A stretch of DNA of 64,000 nucleotides from Hyperoplus lanceolatus (lineage: Eukaryota > Chordata > Actinopteri > Uranoscopiformes > Ammodytidae): the NCBI GenBank assembly GCA_026929865.2, contig CM049416.1, positions 17,755,001 to 17,819,000 of the forward strand, in the 5' to 3' direction. The notes under the pieces are model-generated. The model was not told where the DNA came from and searched no databases. It saw only the letters and a list, made by a program, of their open reading frames with translations. How positions within the stretch are numbered: the first letter of the stretch is position 1; the number at the start of each line of letters is the position of its first letter. The position numbers and the translations under genes were made by a program. Below are positions 29,946 through 43,700 of the stretch, one piece after another.

Positions 29946-31144
29946 ACAATTGGGACATACTTTCACTTATTTATTTCATCATCAACATTGCCACTTGAAC
30001 TTGCCTCTTACTTATATATCAGTTGCATTGCTGTTTTCACTCGAAGGCTCTGTTGATGTGATGTCACCTCCAATATGCAGTGGATTGTGGGTCAGAATCG
30101 TCCCAAAAAGCATGCTGATTTCCAAGCTGAAAATGACATTCAGATGTAGTAGGCAGAGCCGGCCCAAGCCTTCAGGGGGCCCTAAGCGAAATATGATTAG
30201 GGGGCCCCTCTCCAATGTTAGCGCTGCTGAAACTATAGATCTGTGTTAAATATCATTCACACACCCAGTGTTTTCCGCTAGTGCCTCCACTGTGCGGCTG
30301 TGCGAAAATATTAGACAGCCGAGATTCAGACCCTCGTAGGGGGGTCCGGGGGTATGCCCCCCCGTGAGATTTTTTTAACCTTTTTAAAGTGAAAAGCATG
30401 AATCTGGTGCACTTTGAGAGGAAAATTAAGAGGCTATATCTGAGAAATTTTGTGTGAACAAATAATTTGGAGACACTGGGTCAGATGAATTAGAAGCTAT
30501 TGAAGAAGGACACATGGATTTTCCATAAAAATATTAATATAAAATAAAATATTATGGAGGGTCCTCTGGGTTGGGCTTGGAGCTCTTTTTCTTTTACTGG
30601 ACATATTTCTCTGTAATATAATGAATGCATTTAAATGCAGTGTGAGGAACGAAGCAGAAGAACTCTGTTGTCCAGCTACTGTATCTTTTTTTTCCACAGA
30701 CAAGGCTGAAATAGGCTATAGACTATACACAGTGCATGGGCAACTGAGGGCAGCTCCATTTCCAATTGTTTTTAAATAAGCTCAATACACACTGTGCATG
30801 GATGTGAACGTGACATAATCACATAATTTCGGATTTCCTCCCAGATGAACTGATTACATTTTTAGGCTATTAATTATCTAGACCAAAACATGTTATTCCT
30901 TTTTTTGTATGATAACTGACATTTGCATAATATGATGTTAATATCAAACACACAAACTAAAAAAAAAAAAAAATATATATATATATTTTTTTTTAGGGGG
31001 CCCCCCAGGCGGTCGGGGGCCCTAAGCGGCCGCTTAGTTCACTTATGCCTCGGGCCGGTTCTGGTAGTAGGGCATCTGGGTATTTTTAAGCATGCTGCAT
31101 CTGACCACAAGTATTGGGACATCCTAAATCTTTTTCTACCATAC
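29946..31144 (+). repeat. Dispersed ATTGGGACAT repeat, copy 1, split by a hAT element
   Basis: The parts 29946-30153 and 31072-31144 align in order with the uninterrupted copy at 40478-40762. Shared blocks include ACAATTGGGACATAC, GATTGTGGGTCAGA, AGCATGCTGATTTC and GATGTAGTAG, and, after the insertion, ATTGGGACA and TTTTTCTACCAT. It is non-coding; its class is not resolved. Confidence 0.8.
30154..31063. mobile_element. hAT-type non-autonomous element
   Basis: A 910 bp element with terminal inverted repeats CAGAGCCGGCCC and, inverted, CAGAACCGGCCC. A perfect 8 bp target duplication GTAGTAGG lies at 30146-30153 and 31064-31071. Subterminal GGGGGCCCTAAGCG occurs at both ends. There is no intact transposase. 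It interrupts the older repeat described at 29946-31144. Confidence 0.9.
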
Positions 31145-31148
31145 TTAA

Positions 31149-31496
31149 AGGTGCACCATTCTGTTTACGTATGTGGAGCCTGCAGTAAGTACTAAACATA
31201 TTTTCTCTACATGCAAGTCTTAGTATTAACTAATTTCATCATTATAAATCAAACCAAAATTATTTCAAGGCACCTGGACCCAAACGTATAAGACTAGAGT
31301 ATATTTGTAAACAACACTGTGGTCCCTGCTCCTTTAAACAACAACTGTGAAACAGTAACTTTTCAGGTAGCTTTTTAACTACAGACAGTGTTTCTGGAAT
31401 CCAATTTCCCTGTGAGGAAAGTTTTTTAATTACCTCAGACCATATACCTTAAAAAATGTCACTTCTATGAGACACCCAAAGTTACATAGTGCACCT
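31149..31496 (-). mobile_element. TTAA-flanked MITE, family B, copy 1 (reverse)
   Basis: TTAA at 31145-31148 and a decayed TTGA at 31497-31500. It ends AAGTTACATAGTGCACCT and is the inverted relative of 45781-46157 (GGACCCAAAC, AACAGTAACTTTTC and TCCAATTTCCCTGTGAGGAAA blocks shared). It is non-coding. Confidence 0.8.
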
Positions 31497-31500
31497 TTGA

Positions 31501-32544
31501 TTTATAGCAGTCAAGTATGGGTGTTGGAATGCACCAAAGAAAATCCACCTCTACCCTAGGCTCTTTATGTTCACATGTATTTTTTTCTTCCTCCGTCTTT
31601 GAACTGGGGGCATGGCGATGGCTGTGTTTTGGTGTGGCACTGGACGTGGCCCTTTAGCACACACAGAGGGTGAGCCGGGTCATGCAGGGGTTTGCCCCAT
31701 GAGAATATGGGGCTGAGTTGCACCCGAGCCAAATCGGGAGGTCATAGGGCTACCTCACACACACCCTCCAACCTTTACCCCTAAACGCTGCCTTGGACAA
31801 CCTGCGGTGGACCTGTGGTGATACACCCCCCCCACCACCACCACCACTCTCAAGGGGTCAGCCCCAAAAGCGGGCCCAATCCATGGATCTATTTTAGTGA
31901 AAACACACTCACCCTAACCTCATGTGCAGCAAGATTACCAAAGTTCATAGCTCTCCGAGTAGTCAGCTTTGAAGTATAGAGGTTATCTTTCACTCCTGCC
32001 ACGTTCTGTTGTTGTTGCTTTTCAACATTAACTGATTAAAGGAATACGTCAGGATTGGTTAATATACTTGCAGGAAAAAAATGAGAAAGCAAGCGCCATA
32101 ATTATCCGTGTGTGTCCCTTTTTTTAGATGAATTGCTCCGGTGCTCCACAGGTAATGTTTTGTTAGAAGCTGTGTTTAGTCATGATGAATCACTAGAATC
32201 ATCTCTATTTAGCCCAATTCATAGATGTTGCTTTATTGTCTCATATATATAAATTGCATCCTTAATTGAATGGTATTTATGTGGGGTGTCTCTCAATAGC
32301 AAATCATTTCCAATATAGACTTGTTTATTTGCATTTTGATTTTATTTATACATCTAGATTTGGCCAAGGGGTCGTGCCTAAACTAACACCTATGATTGTT
32401 TGTGTGTTTCTGTGGTCCATTTAAAGCCACCATGTATAATATTTGAACATTTATGACGCTGGTGCACCCCATATATATCTATATAATAATATATAAATTC
32501 TACATCCTAAAATTGTGCTTTTAAAAGGGACAGTTTGAAATTTT
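31501..32544. other. Intergenic, no gene
   Basis: Unique-looking GC-rich sequence at 31560-31900, including a CCA-rich run near 31815-31845. The rest is AT-rich. Nothing is assigned. Confidence 0.45.
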
Positions 32545-32549
32545 TGAGA

Positions 32550-32942
32550 ACACAGGTGCAGACCCAGGGGCTTCTGAAAGTTATCCTCGGAGGGATAACC
32601 ACTAAATCGCTAATGCGAATATCGGGAAGGGAAGAAAACAAAAAACAGAGAACTGTAAGGGCCACACAGGCTACCTTTAATATAACACACTAAACAACAA
32701 ACTAAACGCCCGCTGCCAAGCAGCTGAAAGACTAGACCAGTAACTCAACAGTTATCTTGCAACTCTAAACACAGTGAGCACTCAGAGACAACCTCTCACC
32801 ATCCCAGAGGGCGAGACAATGAGCAGCACAGAGCACTGGGGTCTCAGGGCATATATAACCTCTTCACACCTGGGCTCAATTAAACAATCAGTGCCACCCA
32901 CACCTGATTGTAGTGAGTGAATCAGTCACCATTCTCACAAAG
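32550..32942 (-). repeat. Possible solo LTR or other unclassified repeat
   Basis: The segment starts TGAGAA and ends TTCTCA, and on the minus strand carries a TATA-like TTATATAT. This would fit an old LTR-retrotransposon solo LTR, but no target duplication or internal retroelement sequence is seen. Treated as an old, incomplete fossil of uncertain class. Confidence 0.3.
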
Positions 32943-33538
32943 CTGAAATATTCCGTGTCCTCACATGTATTTTATGTTGATAATGCTCACCTCACCTGTG
33001 AGGGAAATGACTAATCTTTTAAAACTAAAGCTAAAATCGCTTATTAAACACATTCTGACAGTAAATCTAGAAAAAAAAAAATCACTTTTTTGACCTTTGA
33101 GGGGCCACTTTTATATCTTTAAATAAGGAAAACTGGTTTCCAACAGGTGGTTGTGCGTGCCTAAAACCCTAAACTAAAACCACTCTTTAAAAAAATCCTA
33201 TTTTGACATTTTCTTGCAACCTTTGTCGATGAGTCATCTTTTATCACTTAACATCAGCGACGGCAGGAGGCAGGTGAATTTTATCGCCCGATGCTCTCCT
33301 CACTTTAAGTTGCTAAGTTGGCGAATCTCCCCACAACCTGTTGCGTTTGCTGTGAGGGGATTTGACCTCCTAGTCAGCATCGCTAAGTGCTGCGGCGCAG
33401 ACATGAGCTAAACTGGCCTCAGACCTGTCAGAAAAGGTGTTGTGACAAATGCTACGGAGAGAGAGAAGTGTGAATTGATTGCCCTCTGAGTGTTGCCAAG
33501 GCCGCCCTTTCTTGGTGTGCCATCCTCCATCTGCGTCG

Positions 33539-33541
<3 letters not shown>

Positions 33542-33575
<34 letters not shown>
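33542..33575. repeat. (GT)n microsatellite
   Basis: About 17 GT units. Confidence 0.95.
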
Positions 33576-33577
<2 letters not shown>

Positions 33578-33704
33578 CGGCCTGTCATGCACCCTATATG
33601 TGGAGTTAGGGAGGGACATGGCTAATTAAACGGAGTAAATGCTGTTGAAAGGGGCTGGACACTGCCCAACGCATAAGGACTTGACATCCATGTGTTCTTG
33701 TAGG

Positions 33705-33731
33705 GAGAGAGAGAGAGAGAGAGAGAGAGAA
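33705..33731. repeat. (GA)n microsatellite
   Basis: About 13 GA units. Confidence 0.93.
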
Positions 33732-34000
33732 GGGGCAAGCGTGACGGATGCATGAGGCCCCGGGTTGCATGCACCCCGCCTGGGCTGCCAGAGCTCAGTC
33801 ATAGGGCAAGGGATTGTGGGTTATGGAGGAGCGAGGAGGAGGTGGTAGACGGTAATGGAGAGGAGGGTAGTGTTAATATTAACTGCAATTCCAGACCTTC
33901 TACTACCAGTCTTTCTCTCTTCTTTTTTTTCACTCTGTCTCCACAGCTCTCAAGCAAGTCAGCAGAGACCTCTAAACCCCAACATCCTATCCTACTGCTA

Positions 34001-34123
<123 letters not shown>

Positions 34124-34124
34124 C

Positions 34125-36199
34125 TGCACACTACACACACAGTAAGTAAGTATATACACACGTAGACACATTCCAAGAGCAAGAGATGGGAGCGTGACAA
34201 TCGGGAAACAACGGCTGTTAGTTACAGAAAATGCATTACGGCGTGAGCCCCGGCAGCAGAGCCAAAGGGGAGGAAGTGATGGGATTACGCCCGGGCTCGG
34301 ACAAGGAGAGCACAGGGACCATTTCCTTACCCCTTCCCCTGCCCTCCCCACCCTCCACCTCCACCCCCTGCCTCTGTGTAGTAAACTGTCCAGATTTACA
34401 AGGCCTCTAGGGATTCGGGGTACCCCACCCCTAGGCCTGTCAAAAAAAAAGAAAAAAAAAACTTCTTCGACAGCCCCTGATTTGAAAATAATCCTAAATC
34501 AGCGCATGACAGTTGTCAGTAGGGGCATAAGGAGGTCAGGACAGAGGAGTCATAGACCGGGACAATAAAGACAAATCGCACAAGTTCGATAGGGGTTTGT
34601 GTGTGATAAGAGATACACCTCATGTGAACGGCGTATTGAAAGATCCAATCTGTGTAATTGCAGTTAAGTGTCTCATAATTGACTCAAAAGGAGTGTTATT
34701 AAAACTATAATAATTACACATGTTCGTTTCTTAAGAGGAAGTAGAGGATGCAAAAATGTTGGAGGAGGCGAGGATGAAAAGTTACAATGGATGGTTTAAT
34801 GAAAAAGTGATGTCGGCAGTTACAGCTTATGCAGTAGTCAGGTAGACAAAAACAAAACCAAACGAGCAGCAAAAAAGTGATGTTTTCTGGACAGCAGTAA
34901 ATATTTAACAAGTTCAGTTATACATGTCATTGGATTATTTAGCTTGTAATTCATCTCGCTCATCTAATCTTCTGGTTTCTTCTTGGTGTTGACCTGCACT
35001 ATGGGAGACGCCTACACTGACGTGCTGATGTTCCTCTAATGCAACAATGTTTCTAACCTATGGTCAGATCTGCTGACGAGAGCTTACAGAGGGTCATTGT
35101 TGAAGAAAAAGGATACATCCTTAGCCTCAAGCTGTGGGAAAGTACATAAAGAATTTCTACAATCCTGTGTTCTGTCACTGTCATTTTACAACATTGTTTT
35201 TACGACTTATACATAACATGTTATCAATGTGCTTCATTGTTAGTTAGATTATATAAGGTACATGGAGTAAATGCATTAAATGATGGGGGGTATACACATC
35301 ATTAATGTTTAGAAATTAAAATGCTAACAGTGTATTGGGCTAACTCATAACACACACATTGATTTTCTGAGCTGCAGCATTTGAGGCTTTGAAACCATTG
35401 TGAGGATTTACGACAGATCACGCAATAGTCAACTTTCGAGGGGCAAGGAAAACACATTTGTTTTTCTCCCAAATTTTTGGAATAAATCACAGTTCTACCT
35501 GTTTTGCATTGTGCATCAGCGATGAAGCAGATTGTTCAGTTCAAATTGGTTTAAAGGCAGTATGGAGAAGTTGGAAATTATTTTAGGTGTTACATTTTAA
35601 GGTAATGCAACGTGTATTTTGGGGTACCTTTAGGCCCTTCCTTTGCACAACAGTTACATCACCATTAAGGGGACTAAATCGGTGCTTCCCAACCTGTGGG
35701 TCATTACACCCCGGGTAGTCTAAAGATAAATCCCATGAGTCACAAGACGATTGAAAGACAGAGGAAAACTTTTTTTTCCATACAAAGTTGTGCTTATTTT
35801 TCTCCTACTAAATTTGACCTCTGCTAAAGAACCTCTTGATTGCAGCAACACGTACTATAGCGTAATCAAACTGAGTTTTGAAGAAGACAATGCTTTGTGT
35901 AACAGTATAATTTTTGCTAAATGATTGTATTTCAACACCATCGAAGGTTCAAATCCTGGTTAAAATTTAGAACCACACTAGTGGCTGCACCTTCACAGAC
36001 CTCAGAAAATACCTTTGTGAATACATTGTTTCCATAACAGAAGCCAGAACATCCACTTGTTCAAAATAAATGGAAAACTTCCCCTGTGAAGCTGCATGGA
36101 GCCCCAGCCTTACACCTCCTCTTCTGGTCTACCTCTGTCAGAGCCAAGATATTTCTCCCAGTAGCCCTCTTAGCAGTAAATAACAACACTTCACTATCT
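34125..36199. other. Intergenic, no gene
   Basis: No exon or repeat recognised. The 34190-34570 patch is GC-rich and unique. Confidence 0.45.
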
Positions 36200-36226
36200 T
36201 TCTCTCTCTCTCTCTCTCTCTCTCTC
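36200..36226. repeat. (CT)n microsatellite
   Basis: About 13 CT units. Confidence 0.93.
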
Positions 36227-36559
36227 GCTCCTGTTTCCAGCTTCTGCTCTCTCTCTTTCGTTGATGTATGTGTGTTTTTACCGTGGAAGGCATCACCTCA
36301 TCTGGATGCGCTCCGGCTGCCCGCCAGCCTCTCTCTCTCTCTCCCTGTGATCACTGCGGGCCTCGGAAGACCACTTCAGCAGAAACAGGAAGCAGTTCAC
36401 AGCCCGGGTCATGACCCCACTCATTCAGCTCCATGACTCAAGCAGGGCCCACCCTGGGCGAAACACAGCAAAAGTTCCGGTGCCTTCAACAAGGTGTGGA
36501 AGGATATTTTTGGGGAGGGAGGGAGGAGACTTCCATCTCTTTCTCCATGCACATCTGTA

Positions 36560-36564
<5 letters not shown>

Positions 36565-36624
<60 letters not shown>
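36565..36624. repeat. (GT)30 microsatellite
   Basis: A pure 60 bp tract. Confidence 0.96.
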
Positions 36625-36625
<1 letters not shown>

Positions 36626-36629
36626 AGAG

Positions 36630-39600
36630 GTACACATCTGTAGAGCAGCAGCCGTGTAACATTATTTCACACAAAGCCCCACAGAGGAACACCTTAACAC
36701 AACTACAGCTGCATCTACTAGAGGGTTCGGACCTGTAAATGCTGCTACTAAACAAATATTGAACGCTCATAGCTCCCTTTGGACCTCTGATCACAGGGGC
36801 TTCTGGGCCATAAAACAGTCTAATAATTTAAGGCTGGACATGCACGTATGTCTTTAGTAAAAACAAGAATGTCTCCCAGAAGGTTTGAAGAATCCACGGC
36901 TTTTTCTTAAATTTTCGAGTACAGGCCACCTTTTTCAGGTACTGCCATCTTTGAAAACTTTTTTCATTACATTGTGCCGAAATTTCAAGGGCACTATACA
37001 GAGCGTAAATATCCTAATTTGGACCCTCAAAGGAAATGGCATATAGTTAAGATAGTGCCCCTATAAAGTAGAAAGGGAGTGGTTTTAGACATGGCCGACA
37101 TAATAGTGATCTGATGGAAAGTACTAAATGAATAGGAACTTCATGTAAACCACCATGAAGGCGTTAATTAATTAAACATATAGCAACATGCTGTAACATG
37201 AAGATTATTGCATGTAACATGACTTTGACGAATGTAACATTGACTTAAAGGCGACACCGTGCATGTTGTTGCGTGTGTGAAGTGAGGTAATATGACTCAA
37301 CAAGTCCCTGAAGTGACAGGGGACATGACTGGGCTTGTTCTGACTTGTCTGCTGGTTGATGAAAACAAAAAACACATGTTGTGGATGGTTTGATGGGTTC
37401 AAGTCGGATTTGTCTTATTTATGGACACTTTCACAAGAATTTCTAATCAAAGCAAAGTGATTCTTGCACATTCTATCTTATACATTTTTTTATAAAATGA
37501 AATCTGCTGGAAGTGGTCTTTCTCTTGTAAAAGGAGAAAGCATATTCTTTTTTATTGGACAAGAAAGTGCATAAAGTTAGCAGATGATTCCTGTTTGCTT
37601 TGCTGACAAAACTGTTTTCTCTAATAGCTTCCCATTGCACTCAAGCTTGCCAATTTCTGCTTGTTGACAGCATTTACAGTGTGTAATGGATGCAGTTTTT
37701 AATGTGTATTCGGTATAGCCTGCACCTCTTCCGTCTAAATGCACATAAAAGATAATTTACTCCATGTCGAAATGTCCAAAGAATTATAAGAACACTAAAA
37801 AAAGCAACAGCTACAAGACTGCACAGTTATACTTTCGCCCACAAAAAAAGACACTTGCAGAGTGGACGTTTTTGTGCCAAAGATTCAGGTTTTTCGGCCA
37901 AAGCCTGGAGCTGATGTCATGGGAGCCGTGTGTTAATGTTCATGTTAGGCCACATCTGATATTTCACTTTAATGGAGGGGTGTTAATAGCGGAGGGTGGA
38001 AGCGGTAGGAATACAGGAGGGAGAAAGGAGAAATTATTTGGCTGAAGGAAGCCAAGATATAGGGGTTTTCCCCCCTCTCTCTTTCCACTCTCAAGTAAAC
38101 CCCAACATAGATTTGCTTCCTCGATAGTAAGTTACCGTCAACCGCTAACATGATCTTCTCATGTCCAGCTTTTCAGATAATCTATTCTTAAGCGCTTCCC
38201 CCTCTGAATTATTTAGCCTTCCCAGACATCTCTAGGCTAGCTCGTGGCAGGTTTATTAGCGTCCCAGATGAAGCTGTGAAATCAGTACTTAGCAGCAAGG
38301 CCATTTCACACATGATGACGAATTAAAGCTATTGGAACATGCTGGCTCCATAGGCTACAGCAGCCATGCCATCGATAGCAGTTATACTACTGCACCAATC
38401 AATATGAAATGTTGTATTTTCACAGTTGATTAAATAACATGTTCAATGTGGTAAAGCGTCCTATGTGGCAAACATGAATATGTCACCTGATGTCAATTAA
38501 TATCTTGAAGTGCTCATCTAATTTTGCTTACTTTTTTTGTTTTGTATTTACTGTTTTCAGCATCGAACATACAACTAGACTGGTTAACATATAGAGGAGC
38601 ATTTAGCTAAAGAGACAGGTGTTTCCCTGAGAGACAGAAACAAAGCTAGAGGGATGGAGGCATTGTAAAAAAATGTGTTTGCCATATCAACCTTATAAGA
38701 TCATAAAAAGGCTTGTTCTGCAGCCTTTGCAGTGGCAACACATAAAATGAAAAATCCAGGTAGCTTAAGGTTTTTTGTAGGTTTAAGTGATTTTTATGAA
38801 AAGCATTGTTTGCTTTTTTACACACTCCTATTGTTTTCATGTCATAAACCACCTCGCTCGGTAATTCTATCCTCTTTTCTGCTTTAACGGTCGTAAGAAT
38901 CAAATTTTTTTCTTCTTTTTTTTTAAACAAATGAGCCAGGCTTATTTTTCTCTTGTTGAATTCATCCCCTTGCCAGTTCTGGTATTTGTCCTGTTTTTTT
39001 CTGCCAGCTGTTTTCTTTTCCTGAGGTAAATCTCTATAAATCAATGGAAGTTAATCTGCTGAGAAGATTGTGTGCTCGCTCTGGCTATGGGGGCACTCTA
39101 TCTACATTGGTTACAGAGCATCCATCAAGTGCTCAATGAAAGCTCGGCGGAGCAGTGACATCCCGATCCCCTCTAACCCCATCACCCTCTCAACCCAACC
39201 CCCCCACCCCCCAAAAACTTCTTCATAGTCTTCTACAGGATAATTAGGTTGTGAAGAACCATTTTATTTCGGAAGAGACACAGCGTGATTGAAATCTATT
39301 GTATCTACTTGTTATCTGTTTTTAAAGTTTTACACACTACTTCCCTATATCTTGATGTCCTTTTGGCCCTGTCTGGCGAAAACAGTTCCTGTCTCAAGGG
39401 CGGCAGTGTCTTAGCTGCAAACCGGAAAGTCGATCTTATTGCCTCCGTCATTCATCATGTAACTTTAACTCCATGGGGCACACCAGTGAAGTGAAGAGAA
39501 GACATCTTTCCGCGGTGATATATAAAGACTTGGGGCTGCTCCGGGGTAGCAAATCATCTTGGTCGCTCATTGCCATAAGGGAAGATGGGTTTTGGAATTC

Positions 39601-39826
39601 CACACATTCTGTCCAGGAGTGTCTCTCTATCACGTGGATATATCTCACCTGGCACAATGGTTTCAATTACATATATGCACATACACACTTGCACCACGCA
39701 GATACACTCTGCAGGGTACTGTATCCATGTCTTCATGCCTTGAGATTATCTCTTTGTTTCCTCTGATTTTCTGGACTTGTGATTCTTGTTCTTTCACTAA
39801 TTTCATAGAAAATTGTCAACGACTGC
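36630..39826. other. Intergenic, no gene
   Basis: No coding exon recognised. A small inverted pair (AAGGGCACTATACA ... AGATAGTGCCCCT) at 36988-37068 may be a tiny miniature element. The rest is AT-rich with some unique patches (39050-39200, 39400-39620). Confidence 0.45.
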
Positions 39827-39830
39827 TTAA

Positions 39831-40018
39831 AAGGTGGAGTTAGCAACATGCCAGTTTACGGAGCCTAGGCTGTGTATTATCACCAGATTTTTTTCCCGTG
39901 CATGCATGCACAGTATGGACGGTTAGCAGATTGTGAGGAAGGATATTTACTGATTTGATTTTGACAAAAAAAAGGCTTTTTAACAGCAATCGTTCTACAG
40001 AATTGCTGACTCCACCTT
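39831..40018. mobile_element. TTAA-type MITE, family E, copy 1
   Basis: Ends AAGGTGGAGTTAGCAAC and, inverted, AAGGTGGAGTCAGCAATT. TTAA lies on the left (39827-39830) and TGAA on the right. It shares the blocks GCCAGTTTACGGAGCCTAGG and CACCAGATTTTTTTC with the longer copy at 50976-51352. It is non-coding. Confidence 0.75.
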
Positions 40019-40477
40019 TGAAGCTTTGAACTGGAATGGAAAAGCTTCACGGTACACATGAGGTAAACGCAGAGGCCAGGAGGTAAAGGGGTGAACGAGG
40101 ACCCTTGTGGAGGACCAAAGAGGTGATTAGCAAATAGAAGAAGAGACAGAATAACACAGGGAGTAGAATGACATGAAGACGAGTGAGACCTTACTGTAGG
40201 TTTGAACCCCGAATGACCCTTTTGTGTTTACCCAGGTTGTCCTAAGGCTCCACCCCTTTTGCCCACCATGCCAGACCTCCTTCCTCTGAAGATACTGACC
40301 ATTTCCCAGGTGAGGACCTTTGTTGACAAGCAAAATATTTCCCTTAACTACTTGACAAATGTTGAAATAATACACTTAAGGACTCAACAAGCAGATTCTG
40401 TTGCGTGTTGTTAGCACCAAGTAGACTACCCACCAGGTTTGCTTGTTAGCTTTGAGTCTTTATGCTCCAGTGGGCAG

Positions 40478-40762
40478 ACAATTGGGACATACCTTTACCT
40501 ATTTATTTCATTCTAAAGTTCTGCCTTGATCTTGCCTCTTGCTTTTATATCCGTCGCATCCTCGGTTGTTTTCACAGGGAGGCTATGTCGATGTGACGTC
40601 ACTTCCGGTGTGCACGAGATTGTGGGTCAGACTCGCCCAAATAGCATGCTGATTTCAACACGAACAATCTTGGCTGGATGTAGTAGACATCAGGGGTTTT
40701 TCAAGCAATACTAAATTTGACCTCAAGAATTGGGACAACCTACATTTTTTCTACCATGCTAA
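40478..40762 (+). repeat. Dispersed ATTGGGACAT repeat, copy 2 (uninterrupted)
   Basis: The counterpart of 29946-31144 without the hAT insertion. The site equivalent to the insertion point reads GATGTAGTAGACATCAGG at about 40677-40694. Confidence 0.8.
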
Positions 40763-43700
40763 AAAGCAGAAATTATGGTATTGGAACGCAGCCCTAATGT
40801 TCAAATGTTTAATTGAATTAGAAACAATATAAAAACATATTTTTGGTACTCCATGACTGATTTGACACTGTGTGGATCTGCCCGTGTCACTCACTGCACA
40901 GTAGGTTTTGTGCACATGGACGTGTGGCGTGATTTTTTCCCCTTCATGTTTCGAGCTCCCTGGTGAGATCAGTATTCTCACATGAGCCTACTGCGGGCCA
41001 CCTCTCGCTAGGCTAGGGGAGGCTGTCTTTTGAATGCAGGCCAGTGGGTGGACCACACGGGGAGAGGGAATCAAGGGAAACATGTCCGACAAACACAACC
41101 AACAAGCGCTGACGTGGCCTTTTATCTGCCTCAACCCCACACAGGGATGGGGCGAGGAGCATTGCGAAACAGATGTAGAATCAGTGAATAATCTATTTCA
41201 CAGGTCTAAATAAAGACTATTTACAAGTGCTAGATAGGCAGGTTAACGGGTGGTTAGAGAGGAGTTATGCATATTACTTTATTTTCTATCTCCCACTCCC
41301 ATTTTCTCTTGTTTTTTTCCCTCTTCTTTTCATTATACTATGCTAGTTAAAAATGTTAAAGATTTAGTTTTAAGATTTGATCAATATCGCATATACATTT
41401 CAAAACTTATGCACAAATGCTTTCAATAAAAAAATATTTGAAACTAAATAAAAGGCTATAACGTCAGGGTGCTAATTGGCCTGCGGCTGTAGAGAGTAAA
41501 GACTCAGAATGGGTCAAGCAACAGGTCAGTTCTGGACATTGCTGTGTCTAAAGTGCTGCAGAAAAAAACAAGAGGAGGGAATTAGGGGAATTACTGGTTT
41601 TTGGAGATGACTCCATCCCCTGCTATTGTTAAGCACCCTGAGCCGTCTTCTTTTCCATCGGAGAAGCATGAAGAGATGACTCAAAGCTCAAGCATCGGCC
41701 CCCAGAGGAACTCCTCACTCACAAAGAATGTCTAAATGAGCGCGAGGGTTCTCAAACATCAGCGCCGCTCTCTTAAAAACAATGTCTGATATATTCTCCA
41801 AAGGGGAACGAACACATAGAGACACAGAAGCAGGGGCTTGATTTTCCTGCCAGCAGCGGAACTCGGGGCTGGTGTGTGGGAAACTGAAATAATTTTCTAT
41901 TAGCAGTTTAAAGTTACACGTTGTGTTTTGATAATTTGACCGCGAGCCAGAGGGGTGCTTTAGTTCTAATAGGGAATGGAGCCATGCTCTTGTGATGGGG
42001 CTCCGGTATGGTGATTTGCCAGGGGGGGCTTACCAGATGAATCCCGGGCAGCGCAAAGGTTTCAGCTTCCCTGCATGGCGTACACTGTGGGTGGCAAGGA
42101 GATAAAACACAAGGCAGACTCCGCATTGTTTATGCTGCCTGTTTGTGGTCTGCATCAATGTGCCGTGGATGAGCATGTGTGTGTGTGTGTGTTTGTCCAG
42201 CCCCTTATGGCTCTTCCAATGTAGCACGGGGATGCTAACAAACCCTCTTACACAAAGAATGAGGTGTAATAACACAACTTTTTGTTTAGCCAACACTTAG
42301 TGGCAGTTGAGAAAGCCAAATTCCTTTTAGGTGTTTAATGTCTGGAAAAGGGACATTTTAAATCCATGGAAATTGATTTATTTCTGCTGGAAATTACACA
42401 GAACTTTGAGCAAAAGCATTCATAAGCCAATGGGATAAACATATGATATATGTAATGTGGTATGATCTGATCTCCCTCGTAAAAACCCTATTAGATGCAT
42501 GAGAATTTCTAAATGTGATAATCTACCTGGGGGAGACAGGGGCTGTGAGTATTCTCTTCTGGAGGTCCGTGGTTAAGTATGGGGGGTCTTGCTCCACCTG
42601 TCCCCCTGCCCTGAGTGGCCAGGGTCAGCCACACTGAGAGGTGGTCCCACTCCTGGCTCCGTCCACACACACAGCACCAGCCCACCCTATCAATGCTAAA
42701 CAGTGTGAAACAACACATTAACCAGCGGCCTGTCCAAATGTCATTGGGACAAGTGCTTGCTTTTAAAAACGACCACCACACATCCACACAGTTATCTAGC
42801 TGTGTGGTCCCCCCAACATGAAGATACGTTTTCTTGTTGGGTTGTTGTCCTAACCTGCGTAAAAAAAGTGTCTGTTAAGAGTCCCTGCTTGGTGGAAAAA
42901 CAAAGGGACAAATATTCCGATTGAAGATCGGGACAGGAACGTGTGTTTAACAAAGGAATTGATGTTGTTTGAGAGCGTGCCGACATGGACGTCTTCGTCA
43001 TTTGTAGCTCCATTTAATTTGTACCTATGCTAAGCAAACACTGCAGGGATTGTGCAATCAATAATTCACAATTAGGTGCTGCCGGCGGTTATTTACCATG
43101 TTCTGAGTCAAGAAAAACCCCACTGATAGAAATAGATAGGGCTGGTGTGTGTGTGGAGAGAAGAGACATATTGATAGGGCTGGTGTGTGTGTGGAGAGAA
43201 GAGACATATTGGAGCTTGTGTTCTAATATACAATTCTAACTGTAACATGATATTTCAGGCAACGTTTAAGCAAAAAAAAAGGACTAGATGACTAGAAGGC
43301 AGGTTGATACAAAACATTATCAGCTCTTTTTCAGTGACCATAGCGGCTTCTTATTCAGCCACTTTTGCCTGTAGTATATCCATACCTTCAAGTCTTATTT
43401 TTCTTAAAGGGAAAACATAGCCAGTCCAGTTTCCTGATGAAAATCAACTTGTTTTTTTGAGGTACTTAAAGCATCTATTTTCTGATTTCTAGACATTCTT
43501 TTGTTTGAAGATACATCTTTTTTCACAGATTTTGGGGGAAATGATGGATTAAGAAACTAGTCACATGTTTGATTGTTTCAATTGACTTTGAGGTCCCTGT
43601 TCTTTACTTCAGTTTTCATCCCAATTTCCATTTAGTATATCTGAGAAGGACATATTGTACTTGTACGCCAATCCAACAGTTTACTTTTCAGATTAGGATT

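Noticed and set aside
42509-42787. A 92-codon minus-strand frame
   Set aside because: It shows no homology I recognise and no exon signals. It is probably a chance frame in a GC-richer patch.
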